From an uncultured Prevotella sp. (GTDB lineage: Bacteria; Bacteroidota; Bacteroidia; Bacteroidales; Bacteroidaceae), in assembly GCA_900543975.1 (NCBI GenBank), contig UQTI01000008.1, forward strand, positions 1-62,081: DNA of 62,081 nt. Direction: 5' to 3'. Positions within the stretch are counted from its first letter, which is position 1. Every line of letters begins with the position of its first letter. Both the position numbers and the translations under genes were made by a program. The notes under the pieces are model-generated. The model was not told where the DNA came from, did no database searches, and saw only the letters and a list, made by a program, of their open reading frames with translations. Shown in pieces: positions 30,544 through 39,245 of this stretch.

Positions 30544-30709
30544 GCGACAGCAGCAACGGCTCCAAGGGCTGTGATGGCTCAAAAGAGCAACAACAGCTCA
30601 AAGAGATGTGATGGCTCAAAAGGGCTGCGAAAGCCCCAAAAGGCAGCTGAAAAAGAGCCGTAAAGGCGCAAGAAAAAGAGCAAAAAAATAGAGGCTCTCT
30701 CACCGGGAG

Positions 30710-31012
30710 AACTGTATAAATATGCAAAACAGAAAGCAGAAATGAATAAATATACAAAACAGCGATTGTAAGCTAAAACAGGTATTCTGCTTTCTGTTTT
30801 CAAAAATATGACGGTTTCAACTTATACTTTTTGTTAACAACTCTTAAAAGCAGGGTTGTTTTGTCAAAGAGCCTCTTTGAGGCTGTCAAAGGGCCTTAAT
30901 GAGCTCGTCAAAGAGCCTCTTTGAGGACGTCAAATGGGCACTTTCAAATCGTAAGTTGGGCACTTTTAAAACGCCACTAAAAAAGAGGGCAAAACTGCAT
31001 AAATATACAGTT
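30710..31012. repeat. Inverted-repeat element, about 303 bp (family C, copy 2)
   Basis: The ends AACTGTATAAATATGC (30710-30725) and GCATAAATATACAGTT (30997-31012) are imperfect inverted repeats. The interior contains GTCAAAGAGCCTCTTTGAGG twice and GTCAAATGGGCACTTTC. Read on the other strand it lines up along its whole length with 8762-9057. It fills the spacer between rnr and the acyltransferase. The left part of that spacer (30544-30709) carries short GGCTC/AAAAGAG repeats. Confidence 0.7.
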
Positions 31013-31029
31013 TTCCGCGCCCTCTTTTT
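30979..31029. terminator. Terminator-like hairpin spanning the end of the family C element
   Basis: AAAAAGAGGGC (30980-30990) pairs with GCCCTCTTTTT (31019-31029), and the element end between them adds AAAACTG-CAGTTTT pairing. T-runs are available on both strands. It probably ends rnr transcription upstream of the acyltransferase promoter. The insertion end lies inside the stem. Confidence 0.65.
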
Positions 31030-31065
31030 CGTTTGTTTTTGGCGGTGCAAAAGACAAGCCACAAA

Positions 31066-31097
31066 CTTGTGAATTTCTTTTATTTCTCTTACCTTTG
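31066..31097 (+). promoter_or_regulatory. Promoter of the acyltransferase gene
   Basis: CTTG (31066-31069), a 20-base spacer and TACCTTTG (31090-31097). The -7 box is perfect. The leader would be about 50 bases. Confidence 0.6.
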
Positions 31098-31149
31098 CAT
31101 TCTATATCAAGCAAAACACATATAAAATCAAGCAAATCACAAACAAAAC

Positions 31150-32259
31150 ATGGAAAAGAAACAAATAGTTTTTATTGAGTACATCCGCGTCGTGGCCTGT
31201 TTTCTGGTCATGCTTGTTCATGCCAGCGAAAATTTCTATGGTGCAGACAGCTCAGGATTGGCCGGCAATGTGTCAATGCTGGCCAACGAAAGCAACCGCT
31301 TCTGGGTCTCGTTCTATGACGGAGCGTTAAGCCGCATCTGCGTGCCTCTGTTCATGGTGGTGAGTGCTTTCCTTCTTGTGCCAATGAAGGAGGGCATGAC
31401 GATGCACTCATTCTATAAACGGCGATTCATGCGCATCCTGCCACCGTTCATAGTCTTTCAGCTCCTTTACACTTTCATCCCCGCCATGCTCGGCCAATGG
31501 ACATGGAACGAAGCTTTGGACGGTCTATGGATGTTGCCATTCAATTTCTCACCAATGGCCGGACACCTGTGGTTTATGTATCCGCTCATCTCGCTCTACC
31601 TCATCATCCCTGTCGTCTCGCCCTGGCTGGAAAAATCAACGGCCAAAGAGGAACTCACATTCATCGGCATTTTCATTCTCTCAACCTTCATTCCATGGCT
31701 TCACAGATTTGTCACCCGTGAGCTTTGGGGCGAATGTTTCTGGAATGGGTTTACAATGCTCTGGTACTGCTCAGGCTATCTGGGCTATCTGGTGCTGGCA
31801 CATTACATCAGAAAGCACATCACCTGGAATCGGGGCAAGAGAATGAGAATCGGCTTGACCTGCCTTCTCATAGGCGGTGCCTTTACAGGTTGGTCATTCT
31901 GGTGGAAGGGTGTTCCCGGTCAGATCATAGAGACACCTCTGCTTGAATGGTCGTGGGAATTCTGTACGCCCAACGTGTTGCTGGCCACCTTTGGTGCCTT
32001 CCTGCTGTTCACATGTATTGAGCAGAAAGAAGCCCCCAGATGGATTACAGGCATTTCCCGCCTCTCGTTCAGCATGTACCTGATGCACCTGTTCTTCCTG
32101 GCCCCTATTGCCGGTATCTTCGTGAACGGCAACCAGGCAGAGCCGCTCATACCTGTTTGGGCAGCTATCCCCTGCATAGCTCTGCTTTCCTTCCTGTGCT
32201 GTGTGATTACCAGCAAGCTGCTGTCATTTTTACCTGGACACAAGTATTTGGGCATATAA
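31150..32259 (+). CDS. Acyltransferase family 3 membrane protein
   Basis: This 369-residue protein has about ten membrane helices. The N terminus QIVFIEYIRVVACFLVMLVH with the conserved Arg and His fits the acyltransferase 3 family, which O-acetylates or succinylates surface polysaccharides and glycans. GHLWFMYPLISLYLIIPVVS matches the second conserved block. Codon use looks less GC-rich than in neighbouring genes, which could hint at later acquisition. The gene has its own promoter and terminator and converges with ridA. The substrate cannot be predicted. Confidence 0.85.
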   Translation: MEKKQIVFIEYIRVVACFLVMLVHASENFYGADSSGLAGNVSMLANESNRFWVSFYDGALSRICVPLFMVVSAFLLVPMKEGMTMHSFYKRRFMRILPPFIVFQLLYTFIPAMLGQWTWNEALDGLWMLPFNFSPMAGHLWFMYPLISLYLIIPVVSPWLEKSTAKEELTFIGIFILSTFIPWLHRFVTRELWGECFWNGFTMLWYCSGYLGYLVLAHYIRKHITWNRGKRMRIGLTCLLIGGAFTGWSFWWKGVPGQIIETPLLEWSWEFCTPNVLLATFGAFLLFTCIEQKEAPRWITGISRLSFSMYLMHLFFLAPIAGIFVNGNQAEPLIPVWAAIPCIALLSFLCCVITSKLLSFLPGHKYLGI

Positions 32260-32289
32260 AGCATACAAACGGCTCATGACGAGCCAAAG

Positions 32290-32332
32290 AAAAAAGGCGA
32301 ACACAGCACCCAAGCTTGTGTTCGCCTTTTTT
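32290..32332. terminator. Bidirectional terminator, acyltransferase / ridA
   Basis: A perfect 15-bp stem, AAAAAAGGCGAACAC (32290-32304) with GTGTTCGCCTTTTTT (32318-32332), with A and T runs on both sides. It serves the two convergent genes. Confidence 0.85.
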
Positions 32333-32397
32333 ATATAACGGTTTTAAAAAACCTTGTAACGGTTGAAAGGACCTTGTAACGGTTGAACGAAAGGGGG

Positions 32398-32775
32398 TTA
32401 TCCCTTCACCGCGATACACTCGATCTCAACGAGAGCACCTTTGGGCAGCGTCTTTACAGCCACGGCAGAGCGTGCGGGATAAGGCTGCTGGAAAAACTCG
32501 GCGTAGACCTCGTTCATGGCAGCAAAATTGTCCATGTCGCTGAGGAACACCGTTGTTTTCACCACATGGTGCAGGTCGGTGCCTGCTTCGCGCAAGATGT
32601 TCTGGGCGTTGGTGAGCGACTGACGTGTCTGCTCCTTTATGCCGCCCTCTACAAACTGGTCTGTGGCAGGGTCAATGGGCACCTGTCCTGATGCGAACAC
32701 CATGCCTCCGGCCTCAATGGCCTGGCTGTAGGGTCCGAGCGCCTTGGGCGCGTTGTCGGTGTGAATCTGTTTCAT
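32398..32775 (-). CDS. ridA: RidA family 2-iminobutanoate/2-iminopropanoate deaminase
   Basis: This 125-residue trimeric enzyme hydrolyses reactive enamine/imine intermediates released by PLP enzymes. The family motifs GPYSQAIEAGGMVFASGQ and the catalytic Arg in PARSAVAV are present, as is the closing EIECIAVKG. The gene begins 7 bases after the end of ilvA on the same strand. IlvA is the main source of 2-aminocrotonate, which RidA clears, so the pair is one functional unit. Confidence 0.94.
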   Translation of the reverse strand: MKQIHTDNAPKALGPYSQAIEAGGMVFASGQVPIDPATDQFVEGGIKEQTRQSLTNAQNILREAGTDLHHVVKTTVFLSDMDNFAAMNEVYAEFFQQPYPARSAVAVKTLPKGALVEIECIAVKG

Positions 32776-32782
32776 ATCTTCT

Positions 32783-33979
32783 TTATTCTATAATCTTAAA
32801 ACCTTTCTCCATGAGCTGTCGCTTTATCTCTGCCACATGCTCGTGGTTCTTTGTCTCAGCGGTGAGGCGCAGCAGGCACGCGTTCACAGCCTCACTGTCG
32901 GCGTTGCGCTCATGGCTCACGCTTATGATGTTGGCTCCCAGCTCCGCAATGACGGTGCTCACCTGCACGAGCTGTCCCGGTTTGTCGTCAAGCTCTATGC
33001 AGAGCGTGCAGATGCGTCCGCTCTTCGTCAGACCGCGGTTGATGACGCGGTTGAGAATGGTAACGTCGATGTTGCCGCCACTCACGATGCACGCCGTCTT
33101 CTTGCCCTTTACAGGCACCTTGTTGAACATCACGGCAGCCACGCTGGCAGCGCCGGCACCCTCTGCCACCATCTTCTCAGCCTCAAGCAGATGCAGGATG
33201 GCAGCACAGATCTCGTCCTCGCTCACCGTCACGATGTCGTCGACATAACGTGAGCAGGTCTCGAAGGTCAGCGAGCCGGGCTCTTTCACGGCAATGCCGT
33301 CGGCAATGGTAGAGACAAAAGGCAGCGCCTCCTGCTTGTGGTCATGCAAGCTCTGCACCATGCTCGGTGCGCCTTCGGCCTGCACGCCATAGACCTTTAC
33401 CTCGGGGTTGAGCGACTTCACGGCAAAGGCGATGCCGGAGATCAGTCCGCCGCCGCCCACAGGCACCACGATGGCCTCAACGTCGGGCAGCTGGTCGAGC
33501 AGCTCCAGACCGATGGTTCCTTGGCCTGCAATGACGTTCTCGTCGTCGAAGGGATGAATGAAGGTGTAGCCGTTCTCGTCGCGCAGCTGCAATGCTTTCT
33601 GGTAGGCATCGTCGTAGACGCCAGGCACGAGGCACACCTCGGCACCCAGCCGCTTTGTTGCCTCCACCTTGCTGATGGGTGCGCCCTCAGGCAGGCAGAT
33701 GAGCGATTTTATGCCCATGGCCGTAGCGCCGAGCGCCACGCCTTGCGCGTGGTTTCCGGCTGAGCAAGCAATCACGCCCTTGGCTTTCTCCTCGGGTGTG
33801 AGCTGTGAGATCTTATAGTAGGCACCGCGAATCTTGAACGAGCCTGTCTTCTGCAGACATTCGGGCTTCAAGTAGACATCGCTCTCGGGGTTGACCTTCA
33901 GCGCGTGTACCAGCGTGGTCTTTCTGATGACCTTGTTAAGCACATAACGCGCCTTGTAAAAGTTGTCTAAATTCAACAT
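32783..33979 (-). CDS. ilvA: Threonine ammonia-lyase (threonine deaminase)
   Basis: This 398-residue PLP enzyme converts threonine to 2-oxobutanoate and ammonia, the first step to isoleucine. The PLP lysine lies in TGSFKIRGAYYK near residues 46-57, and the phosphate-binding Gly loop is VPVGGGGLISG. A single ACT-like domain at the C terminus (about 325-398, PGQLVQVSTVIAELGANI) indicates the short form related to TdcB plus ACT, not the double-ACT E. coli IlvA. It is the first gene of the ilvA-ridA pair, with a -7-like TAATTTTG (34042-34049, minus strand) about 63 bases upstream. Confidence 0.92.
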   Translation of the reverse strand: MLNLDNFYKARYVLNKVIRKTTLVHALKVNPESDVYLKPECLQKTGSFKIRGAYYKISQLTPEEKAKGVIACSAGNHAQGVALGATAMGIKSLICLPEGAPISKVEATKRLGAEVCLVPGVYDDAYQKALQLRDENGYTFIHPFDDENVIAGQGTIGLELLDQLPDVEAIVVPVGGGGLISGIAFAVKSLNPEVKVYGVQAEGAPSMVQSLHDHKQEALPFVSTIADGIAVKEPGSLTFETCSRYVDDIVTVSEDEICAAILHLLEAEKMVAEGAGAASVAAVMFNKVPVKGKKTACIVSGGNIDVTILNRVINRGLTKSGRICTLCIELDDKPGQLVQVSTVIAELGANIISVSHERNADSEAVNACLLRLTAETKNHEHVAEIKRQLMEKGFKIIE

Positions 33980-34093
33980 TGTCCTTACTGTTTTTCTTTC
34001 TATCTTAAAGCATAGTTATCCTATTGTGCTATAAGATACTGCAAAATTAAACAAAACAAGCGATATATTAAACTTTTATGCCGTTTTTTTATA

Positions 34094-34120
34094 CAGGTGT
34101 CCAAAATTTTTAGGCACCTG
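34094..34120. other. Hairpin after mutS
   Basis: CAGGTG (34094-34099) pairs with CACCTG (34115-34120). A second small stem GGGG-TCAATG-CCCC adjoins the mutS stop codon. There is no T-run on the minus strand after it, so termination of mutS is uncertain. Confidence 0.35.
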
Positions 34121-34127
34121 CCAGGGG

Positions 34128-36890
34128 TCAATGCCCCTTAAGAATTTTCTTTATCTCGTTGAGCTTGTTGAGAGCCTCAACGGGCGTGAGGTTGTTGATG
34201 TCGAGGCCCACGATCTCGTCACGGATCTGTGAGAGCACGGGGTCGTCGAGCTGGAAGAAGCTCAGCTGCACGGCATCTGACGAGCCAAGACGCTGCGTGG
34301 GGGCGTTGCTGGCCTTTGGCTTTATTGCAGCCTTGGCACCCGTTGCAGAGCTGCCTGTGCCTGTTGGGCCGCTGTTTGCAGAGCCGCCGGCACCTGCTGC
34401 AGAGCCGTTGCCTGCCGTAGCCACCAGACCGTCCTGTTCAAGCGCTCCCACCTGTGCGTTGTCAGCCTCGAGCTGTTTCAAGATCTCGTTGGCGCGTTGC
34501 ACGATGCTCTTCGGCATGCCCGCAATCTCTGCCACATGAATGCCGAACGAGTGTTCAGAGCCGCCGGGCATCAGTTTGCGCAGGAAGATCACCTTGCCGT
34601 CGACCTCGCGCACGCTCACATTATAGTTTTTTATGCGCGGGAAGAGACGCTCCATCTCGTTGAGCTCATGATAGTGGGTTGCGAAGAGCGTGCGTGCCTT
34701 CGCCTTTCTGTACTGGTGCAGATGCTCCACGATGGCCCACGCAATGGATATGCCGTCGTAGGTAGAGGTGCCACGACCCAGCTCGTCGAAGAGCACGAGC
34801 GAGCGCGGCGTCACATTGTTCAGGATGTCGGCGGCCTCGGTCATCTCAACCATGAACGTCGACTCGCCCAGCGAGAGGTTGTCGGACGCTCCCACACGGG
34901 TGAAGATCTTGTCGACCACGCCCACATGTGCGCTCTGTGCCGGCACGAAGCAGCCCACCTGTGCCATGAGCGTGATGAGAGCTGTCTGGCGAAGCAAGGC
35001 CGACTTGCCCGCCATGTTGGGGCCGGTGATGATCATGATCTGCTGGCTGTCGCTGTCGAGGAAGATGTCGTTGGGCACATAGCTCTCACCCACAGGCAGT
35101 TGCGTCTCTATGACGGGGTGACGGCCCTGCTTAATGTCGAGCACAACATCATCGGACACCTCGGGGCGCACATAGCCGTGCTCGTCGGCAGCCTTGGCGA
35201 AAGACAGCAGGCAGTCGAGACGTGCCGTCACCGTGGCGTCGATCTGTATGTGGGGAATATAGGCTTGCATGTCGGCAATAAGCTCATTGAAGAGACGTGT
35301 CTCGAGCGCCAGAATCTTCTCGTCGGCACCCATGATCTTCTCCTCATACTGCTTCAGCTCCTCGGTGATGTAACGCTCAGCCTGGGCGAGCGTCTGCTTG
35401 CGCACCCACTCTGGCGGCACCTTGTCCTTATAGGTGTTGCGCACCTCAAGATAATATCCAAACACGTTGTTGTAGCCCACCTTGAGCGAGGCAATGCCCG
35501 TGCGCTCCGTCTCGCGCTGCTGGATCTGCAACAGGTAGTCGCGTCCGTGGCGCGAGATCTGCCGCAGCTCGTCAAGCTCGGGCGAGAAGCCGTCGGCAAT
35601 GACGCCGCCCTTGGCCACGAGCTGTGGCGGGTCGGGCTGCAGCTCCTTTTCTATGCGCTGTCTGAGAGCCTCACACAGGTGTATCTGCTCGCCCATGTTC
35701 TGCAACGCCTCGTTCTTGGCGTGCTGGCAAGCCGTCTTGACCTGCACGAGAGCCTGTAGAGCCATCTTGAGCTGCACCACCTCGCGCGGCGTGGCACGTC
35801 CCACCGCCACCTTGCTGGTGATGCGCTCCAGGTCGCCCATGCGGTGGAAGGCATCGTCCATGCACTCGGCAAAGGCCGGCTCATGGGCGTAATAGTCGAC
35901 GATGTCGAGACGCGCCTTGATGGCCTTGACATCCTTCAACGGGAAGACGAGCCAGCGGCGCAGCATACGTCCGCCCATGGGTGTGGCTGTGCGGTCGATG
36001 ACGCCGAGCAGCGACACACCGTCGTCCTGCATGGGCTGCAACAGTTCGAGAGAACGTATGGTGAACTTGTCGAGGCGCACATAACGCTCCTCCTCTATGC
36101 GTGAGAGCGACGTGATGTGGGCTATGTGTGTGTGCTGCGTAAGCTCCAGATACTGCAAGGCGGCTCCCGAGGCAATGATGCCGTTGGGCAGATGCTCCAC
36201 GCCGAAACCCTTGAGCGACTTTGTGCCGAAATGGCGCAGCAGCTTCTGACGGGCTGTGGTGTCGGTGAACACCCAGTCGTCAAGCTCGAACACGCACCAA
36301 CGGTTGCCAAAGGCCTGCTCAAACTGCTGTTTGCAGGCGCGGTCATAGAGCACCTCCTTGGGCTGGAAGTTGCCCATGAGCTTCTCCACATAGGGTGCAG
36401 GACCCTCGCCTGTGAGAAACTCGCCCGTAGAGATGTCGAGGAACGCCACGCCCACCACCCCGCCACGTCCGAAGTGGACAGCAGCAAGGAAGTTGTTCTC
36501 CTTATAGTTGAGCACGTTGTCGCCCATGGCCACACCTGGCGTAACCAGCTCTGTGATGCCGCGCTTCACGAGCTTCTTCGTGAGCTTGGGGTCCTCCAGC
36601 TGGTCGCAGATGGCCACACGCTTGCCGGCGCGTATGAGCTTGGGCAGATATGTGTCGAGCGCATGATGCGGGAAGCCCGCCATCTCGGCGTTGCCGCTTC
36701 CTGTCTTCGATGCGCCGTTCGACCGTCGGGTGAGCGTGATGCCCAATATTTTCGATGCCGTGACAGCGTCGTCACAGTAGGTCTCGTAGAAGTCGCCGCA
36801 ACGGAAGAGCAGCAGCGCGTCGGGGTGCTTGGCCTTCAGCGAGAAAAACTGCCTCATCATCGGTGTTAGCTCGTCTTGCTTTGTTGACAT
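34128..36890 (-). CDS. mutS: DNA mismatch repair protein MutS with low-complexity insertion
   Basis: This 920-residue mismatch-recognition ATPase has the mismatch-contacting motif in the N-terminal domain (CGDFYETYCDDAV, with the Phe-x-Glu signature). The Walker A is GPNMAGKSALLRQ near residue 625, and the Walker B/signature region is LVLFDELGRGTSTYDGISIAWA. After the ATPase domain, about residues 814-872 are a Gly/Ser/Ala/Thr-rich stretch absent from ordinary MutS. It is followed by a beta-clamp-binding-like QLSFF and the C-terminal helices. Functionally it should be intact, because the insertion lies in the natural linker. It stands alone, convergent with nothing nearby, and is oriented like ribD upstream. 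Confidence 0.95.
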   Translation of the reverse strand: MSTKQDELTPMMRQFFSLKAKHPDALLLFRCGDFYETYCDDAVTASKILGITLTRRSNGASKTGSGNAEMAGFPHHALDTYLPKLIRAGKRVAICDQLEDPKLTKKLVKRGITELVTPGVAMGDNVLNYKENNFLAAVHFGRGGVVGVAFLDISTGEFLTGEGPAPYVEKLMGNFQPKEVLYDRACKQQFEQAFGNRWCVFELDDWVFTDTTARQKLLRHFGTKSLKGFGVEHLPNGIIASGAALQYLELTQHTHIAHITSLSRIEEERYVRLDKFTIRSLELLQPMQDDGVSLLGVIDRTATPMGGRMLRRWLVFPLKDVKAIKARLDIVDYYAHEPAFAECMDDAFHRMGDLERITSKVAVGRATPREVVQLKMALQALVQVKTACQHAKNEALQNMGEQIHLCEALRQRIEKELQPDPPQLVAKGGVIADGFSPELDELRQISRHGRDYLLQIQQRETERTGIASLKVGYNNVFGYYLEVRNTYKDKVPPEWVRKQTLAQAERYITEELKQYEEKIMGADEKILALETRLFNELIADMQAYIPHIQIDATVTARLDCLLSFAKAADEHGYVRPEVSDDVVLDIKQGRHPVIETQLPVGESYVPNDIFLDSDSQQIMIITGPNMAGKSALLRQTALITLMAQVGCFVPAQSAHVGVVDKIFTRVGASDNLSLGESTFMVEMTEAADILNNVTPRSLVLFDELGRGTSTYDGISIAWAIVEHLHQYRKAKARTLFATHYHELNEMERLFPRIKNYNVSVREVDGKVIFLRKLMPGGSEHSFGIHVAEIAGMPKSIVQRANEILKQLEADNAQVGALEQDGLVATAGNGSAAGAGGSANSGPTGTGSSATGAKAAIKPKASNAPTQRLGSSDAVQLSFFQLDDPVLSQIRDEIVGLDINNLTPVEALNKLNEIKKILKGH

Positions 36891-37054
36891 TTTTCTTGTT
36901 TCCTATCTTTTATGGTTTCTTTTTTCTTTTGTTTTGATTACTGGAGGTGACGGGGCTACGGTTTATCTTCAGGTTTTTTCTGCGGGCTTCCTTTTTATCA
37001 ATGATATCCCGCTTCATCAATGATTTTCCGCTTTATCAATGATTTCCCTCTTTA

Positions 37055-38308
37055 TCATTTCACCCTGAAGAACCTCTCTATCACGTTGCCGTCGACAAAC
37101 GTCCTGTCGGCAGATATGATGTCGTTCGGGAGCGAGGGGGCCGGCGTGCCGTCGCCCACACACAGGGGTGAGGTCTCGCGGCGGATCTCGTCCCACAGTC
37201 CGGCGTCGATGAAGGAGCGCAGAGTGGCAGCGCCGCCCTCCACAATGAGCGACTGCTTCTTTCTGCTGTATAACGTGTTGAGCACGTCGGTGATGCGTTG
37301 GCCGCTGGTCAGTACAATGCGCTCTGGCGACGGACCGCTCCACTCGCGCACGTCGAGACGCGGATGCTCGCGCTGGTCGGTGACACGTCCCACAAGAATG
37401 GCGTCGTTCTCGGCCCGCATCTTGTGTACGAGCATGGTGGTGAAGGGCGTTGAGAAGCGTGCGGCATGATAGTGGTCGTCAAGGAACCCGTCGGCCGACT
37501 GTGCCCACTTGAGCAGAATGTAGGGTCGGTGCTCTGTGTTGACGGTCATGAACCTGCTGTTCAGAGCCTTACACTCGTCTTCGAGCACACCCACCGTCAC
37601 CTCTATGCCCGCCTCGCGCAGCTTGGCTATGCCGCGTCCGTGGACCTTGGCAAAAGGGTCGACGCAGCCCACAACCACGCGACGCACGCCTTTCCTCACG
37701 ATGAGGTCGGCACATGGCGGTGTCTTGCCGTAATGAGAACAAGGCTCCAGACTAACATACATCGTGCTTCGGCCGAGCAGCGGCTCATCACACGGACGCA
37801 CCGACGCAAAGGCGTTGACCTCGGCATGACCCTCGCCACAACGCACATGGTAGCCCTCGCCTATTATCCGTCCGTCACAAACGATGACGGCACCGACCAT
37901 GGGGTTGGGCTTGGCATTCTGACGGCCACAGTCGGCAAGCTGAAGGCAGCGACGCATATACATCTCGTCGACCTCACGCTGAGCAGCTTCTTGAGAAGAA
38001 ACAGCGTTGACCTCAGATAGCGAAGCTTCATTGGTTACTGATAGCGAAGCTTCATTGGTTCCTGATAGCGAAGCTTCATTAGCTCCTGATAGCGAAGCTT
38101 CATTGGTTCCTGATAGCGAGGCTTCATTGGCTCCTGATAGCGAGGCTTCATTGGTTCTTGATAGCGAGGCTTCATTGGCCATAGGTTGAGAAACCTCGTT
38201 ATCAGCCTGTAGCTGTGTAGCTTCAAGCTGTTGAGCGTTGTTCTCCGCATCGGTCTTTAAGCCCTTGTTGTCATTATTTTCTTGGCTGTTATTTTGGAAC
38301 ATAATCAA
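37055..38308 (-). CDS. ribD: Riboflavin biosynthesis deaminase/reductase RibD with octapeptide repeat N terminus
   Basis: This bifunctional enzyme carries out the second and third steps of riboflavin synthesis. The deaminase domain starts near residue 114 (DEMYMRRCLQLADCGRQ) and has the zinc ligands His161 and Glu163 in GEGHAEVNAFAS, and Cys190 and Cys199 in EPCSHYGKTPPCADL. The reductase domain follows to residue 417. The first ~113 residues have no counterpart in RibD; they are hydrophilic and contain seven copies of the octapeptide NEASLSGT or variants. An internal ATG at residue 116 could give a standard-size enzyme. The gene is divergent from prmC with only 19 bases between starts. Confidence 0.92.
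   Translation of the reverse strand: MIMFQNNSQENNDNKGLKTDAENNAQQLEATQLQADNEVSQPMANEASLSRTNEASLSGANEASLSGTNEASLSGANEASLSGTNEASLSVTNEASLSEVNAVSSQEAAQREVDEMYMRRCLQLADCGRQNAKPNPMVGAVIVCDGRIIGEGYHVRCGEGHAEVNAFASVRPCDEPLLGRSTMYVSLEPCSHYGKTPPCADLIVRKGVRRVVVGCVDPFAKVHGRGIAKLREAGIEVTVGVLEDECKALNSRFMTVNTEHRPYILLKWAQSADGFLDDHYHAARFSTPFTTMLVHKMRAENDAILVGRVTDQREHPRLDVREWSGPSPERIVLTSGQRITDVLNTLYSRKKQSLIVEGGAATLRSFIDAGLWDEIRRETSPLCVGDGTPAPSLPNDIISADRTFVDGNVIERFFRVK
38018..38185 (-). repeat. 24-bp tandem repeat inside ribD
   Basis: Seven units of 24 bp (38018-38041 through 38162-38185; the last is partial) read TAGCGAAGCTTCATTGGTTC plus four bases on the plus strand. They differ at few positions. Because 24 is a multiple of three, loss or gain of units keeps the ribD frame. 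Confidence 0.85.
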
Positions 38309-38323
38309 TTTTTATTAATTTTG
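38293..38323 (+). promoter_or_regulatory. prmC promoter, predicting a leaderless mRNA
   Basis: TTTG (38293-38296), exactly 19 bases, then TAATTTTG (38316-38323). The prmC ATG is at 38328, only four bases after the -7 box, so transcription should begin at or next to the start codon. The element overlaps the ribD start on the other strand. Confidence 0.6.
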
Positions 38324-38327
38324 TGGC

Positions 38328-39245
38328 ATGACATACAACCAATTATGGAAGCGGCTCACCGCCATATACAATGAGCGTGAGGCCCAAGCCATCGTGCGCA
38401 CCGTGCTCGATGCCCTGTTCGGCATGTCACTAACCGACATTTGTTTAGGCAAAGTTACACAATTATCGGCAGACGACACCACACGACTGGAGAAAATCAT
38501 GCAACGATTGGAAAAATCGGAGCCTGTGCAATATGTGTTAGGTGCCGAATGGTTCGCCGGACGACTGTTTGACGTGGCTCCAGGCGTGCTCATTCCAAGA
38601 CCCGAAACCGAAGATCTGGTGAAATGGGCTTGCGACGAGGCGAAAGAAAAAGAAAAAGAAGATAACAGCAAGGAAGAAAGAGGCAAAGAAGAAAAGGAGG
38701 TTTCTAAAAAAGGAGAAGAAGCCCCCCACCCTTCAATTCTTGACATCGGCACAGGCAGCGGTTGCATAGCCATAACCGTTGCATTAGCCCTGCCTCAGGC
38801 GCGTGTCACGGCGTGGGACATATCGACAGACGCACTGGCCATAGCAGCGGGCAACGCCCACAGGCTTGGAGCGAGCGTAAGATTTGAGCATCAGGATGCT
38901 CTCAACGCCCCCGACGACGAAGAGCGTTGGGATGTCATTGTGAGCAACCCCCCATATATCTGCGACAGGGAGCGTGCCGACATGTCCGACAACGTGCTCA
39001 ATTATGAGCCAGAGCTTGCCCTTTTCGTGCCCGACAGCGACCCTCTCCTCTTCTACCGCGCCATTGCCCGTTACGCGTCGAAGGCTCTCAAACCCGGCGG
39101 CCGTCTGCTCTTCGAGACAAACACCGCCTATGCCCACGAGGTAGCCCAAGCCATGGCCGACGAAGGTTTCACCGCCATAGAGGTCCGAAACGACTGCTTC
39201 GGAAAACCACGAATGGTTAAGGGAGCCTTTATAAGGGAAGAGTGA
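38328..39245 (+). CDS. prmC: Peptide chain release factor N5-glutamine methyltransferase
   Basis: This 305-residue enzyme methylates the GGQ glutamine of release factors RF1 and RF2. The N-terminal helical domain (1-95) contains PVQYVLGAEWFAG and VLIPRPETEDLV. The methyltransferase domain has the SAM loop ILDIGTGSGCIAI and the catalytic NPPY in VSNPPYICDRE near residue 205. Between them, about residues 105-134 are an unusual Lys/Glu-rich insertion (AKEKEKEDNSKEERGKEEKE) in a place where most PrmC have only a short linker. The start is set by the promoter and by the typical N-terminal MTYNQLWKRLTAIYNERE. recX follows after a repeat-filled gap. Confidence 0.94.
   Translation: MTYNQLWKRLTAIYNEREAQAIVRTVLDALFGMSLTDICLGKVTQLSADDTTRLEKIMQRLEKSEPVQYVLGAEWFAGRLFDVAPGVLIPRPETEDLVKWACDEAKEKEKEDNSKEERGKEEKEVSKKGEEAPHPSILDIGTGSGCIAITVALALPQARVTAWDISTDALAIAAGNAHRLGASVRFEHQDALNAPDDEERWDVIVSNPPYICDRERADMSDNVLNYEPELALFVPDSDPLLFYRAIARYASKALKPGGRLLFETNTAYAHEVAQAMADEGFTAIEVRNDCFGKPRMVKGAFIREE

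Noticed and set aside
38018..38185. Possible CRISPR-like or intergenic array
   Set aside because: The 24-bp units have no spacers and lie inside the ribD reading frame as an octapeptide repeat.
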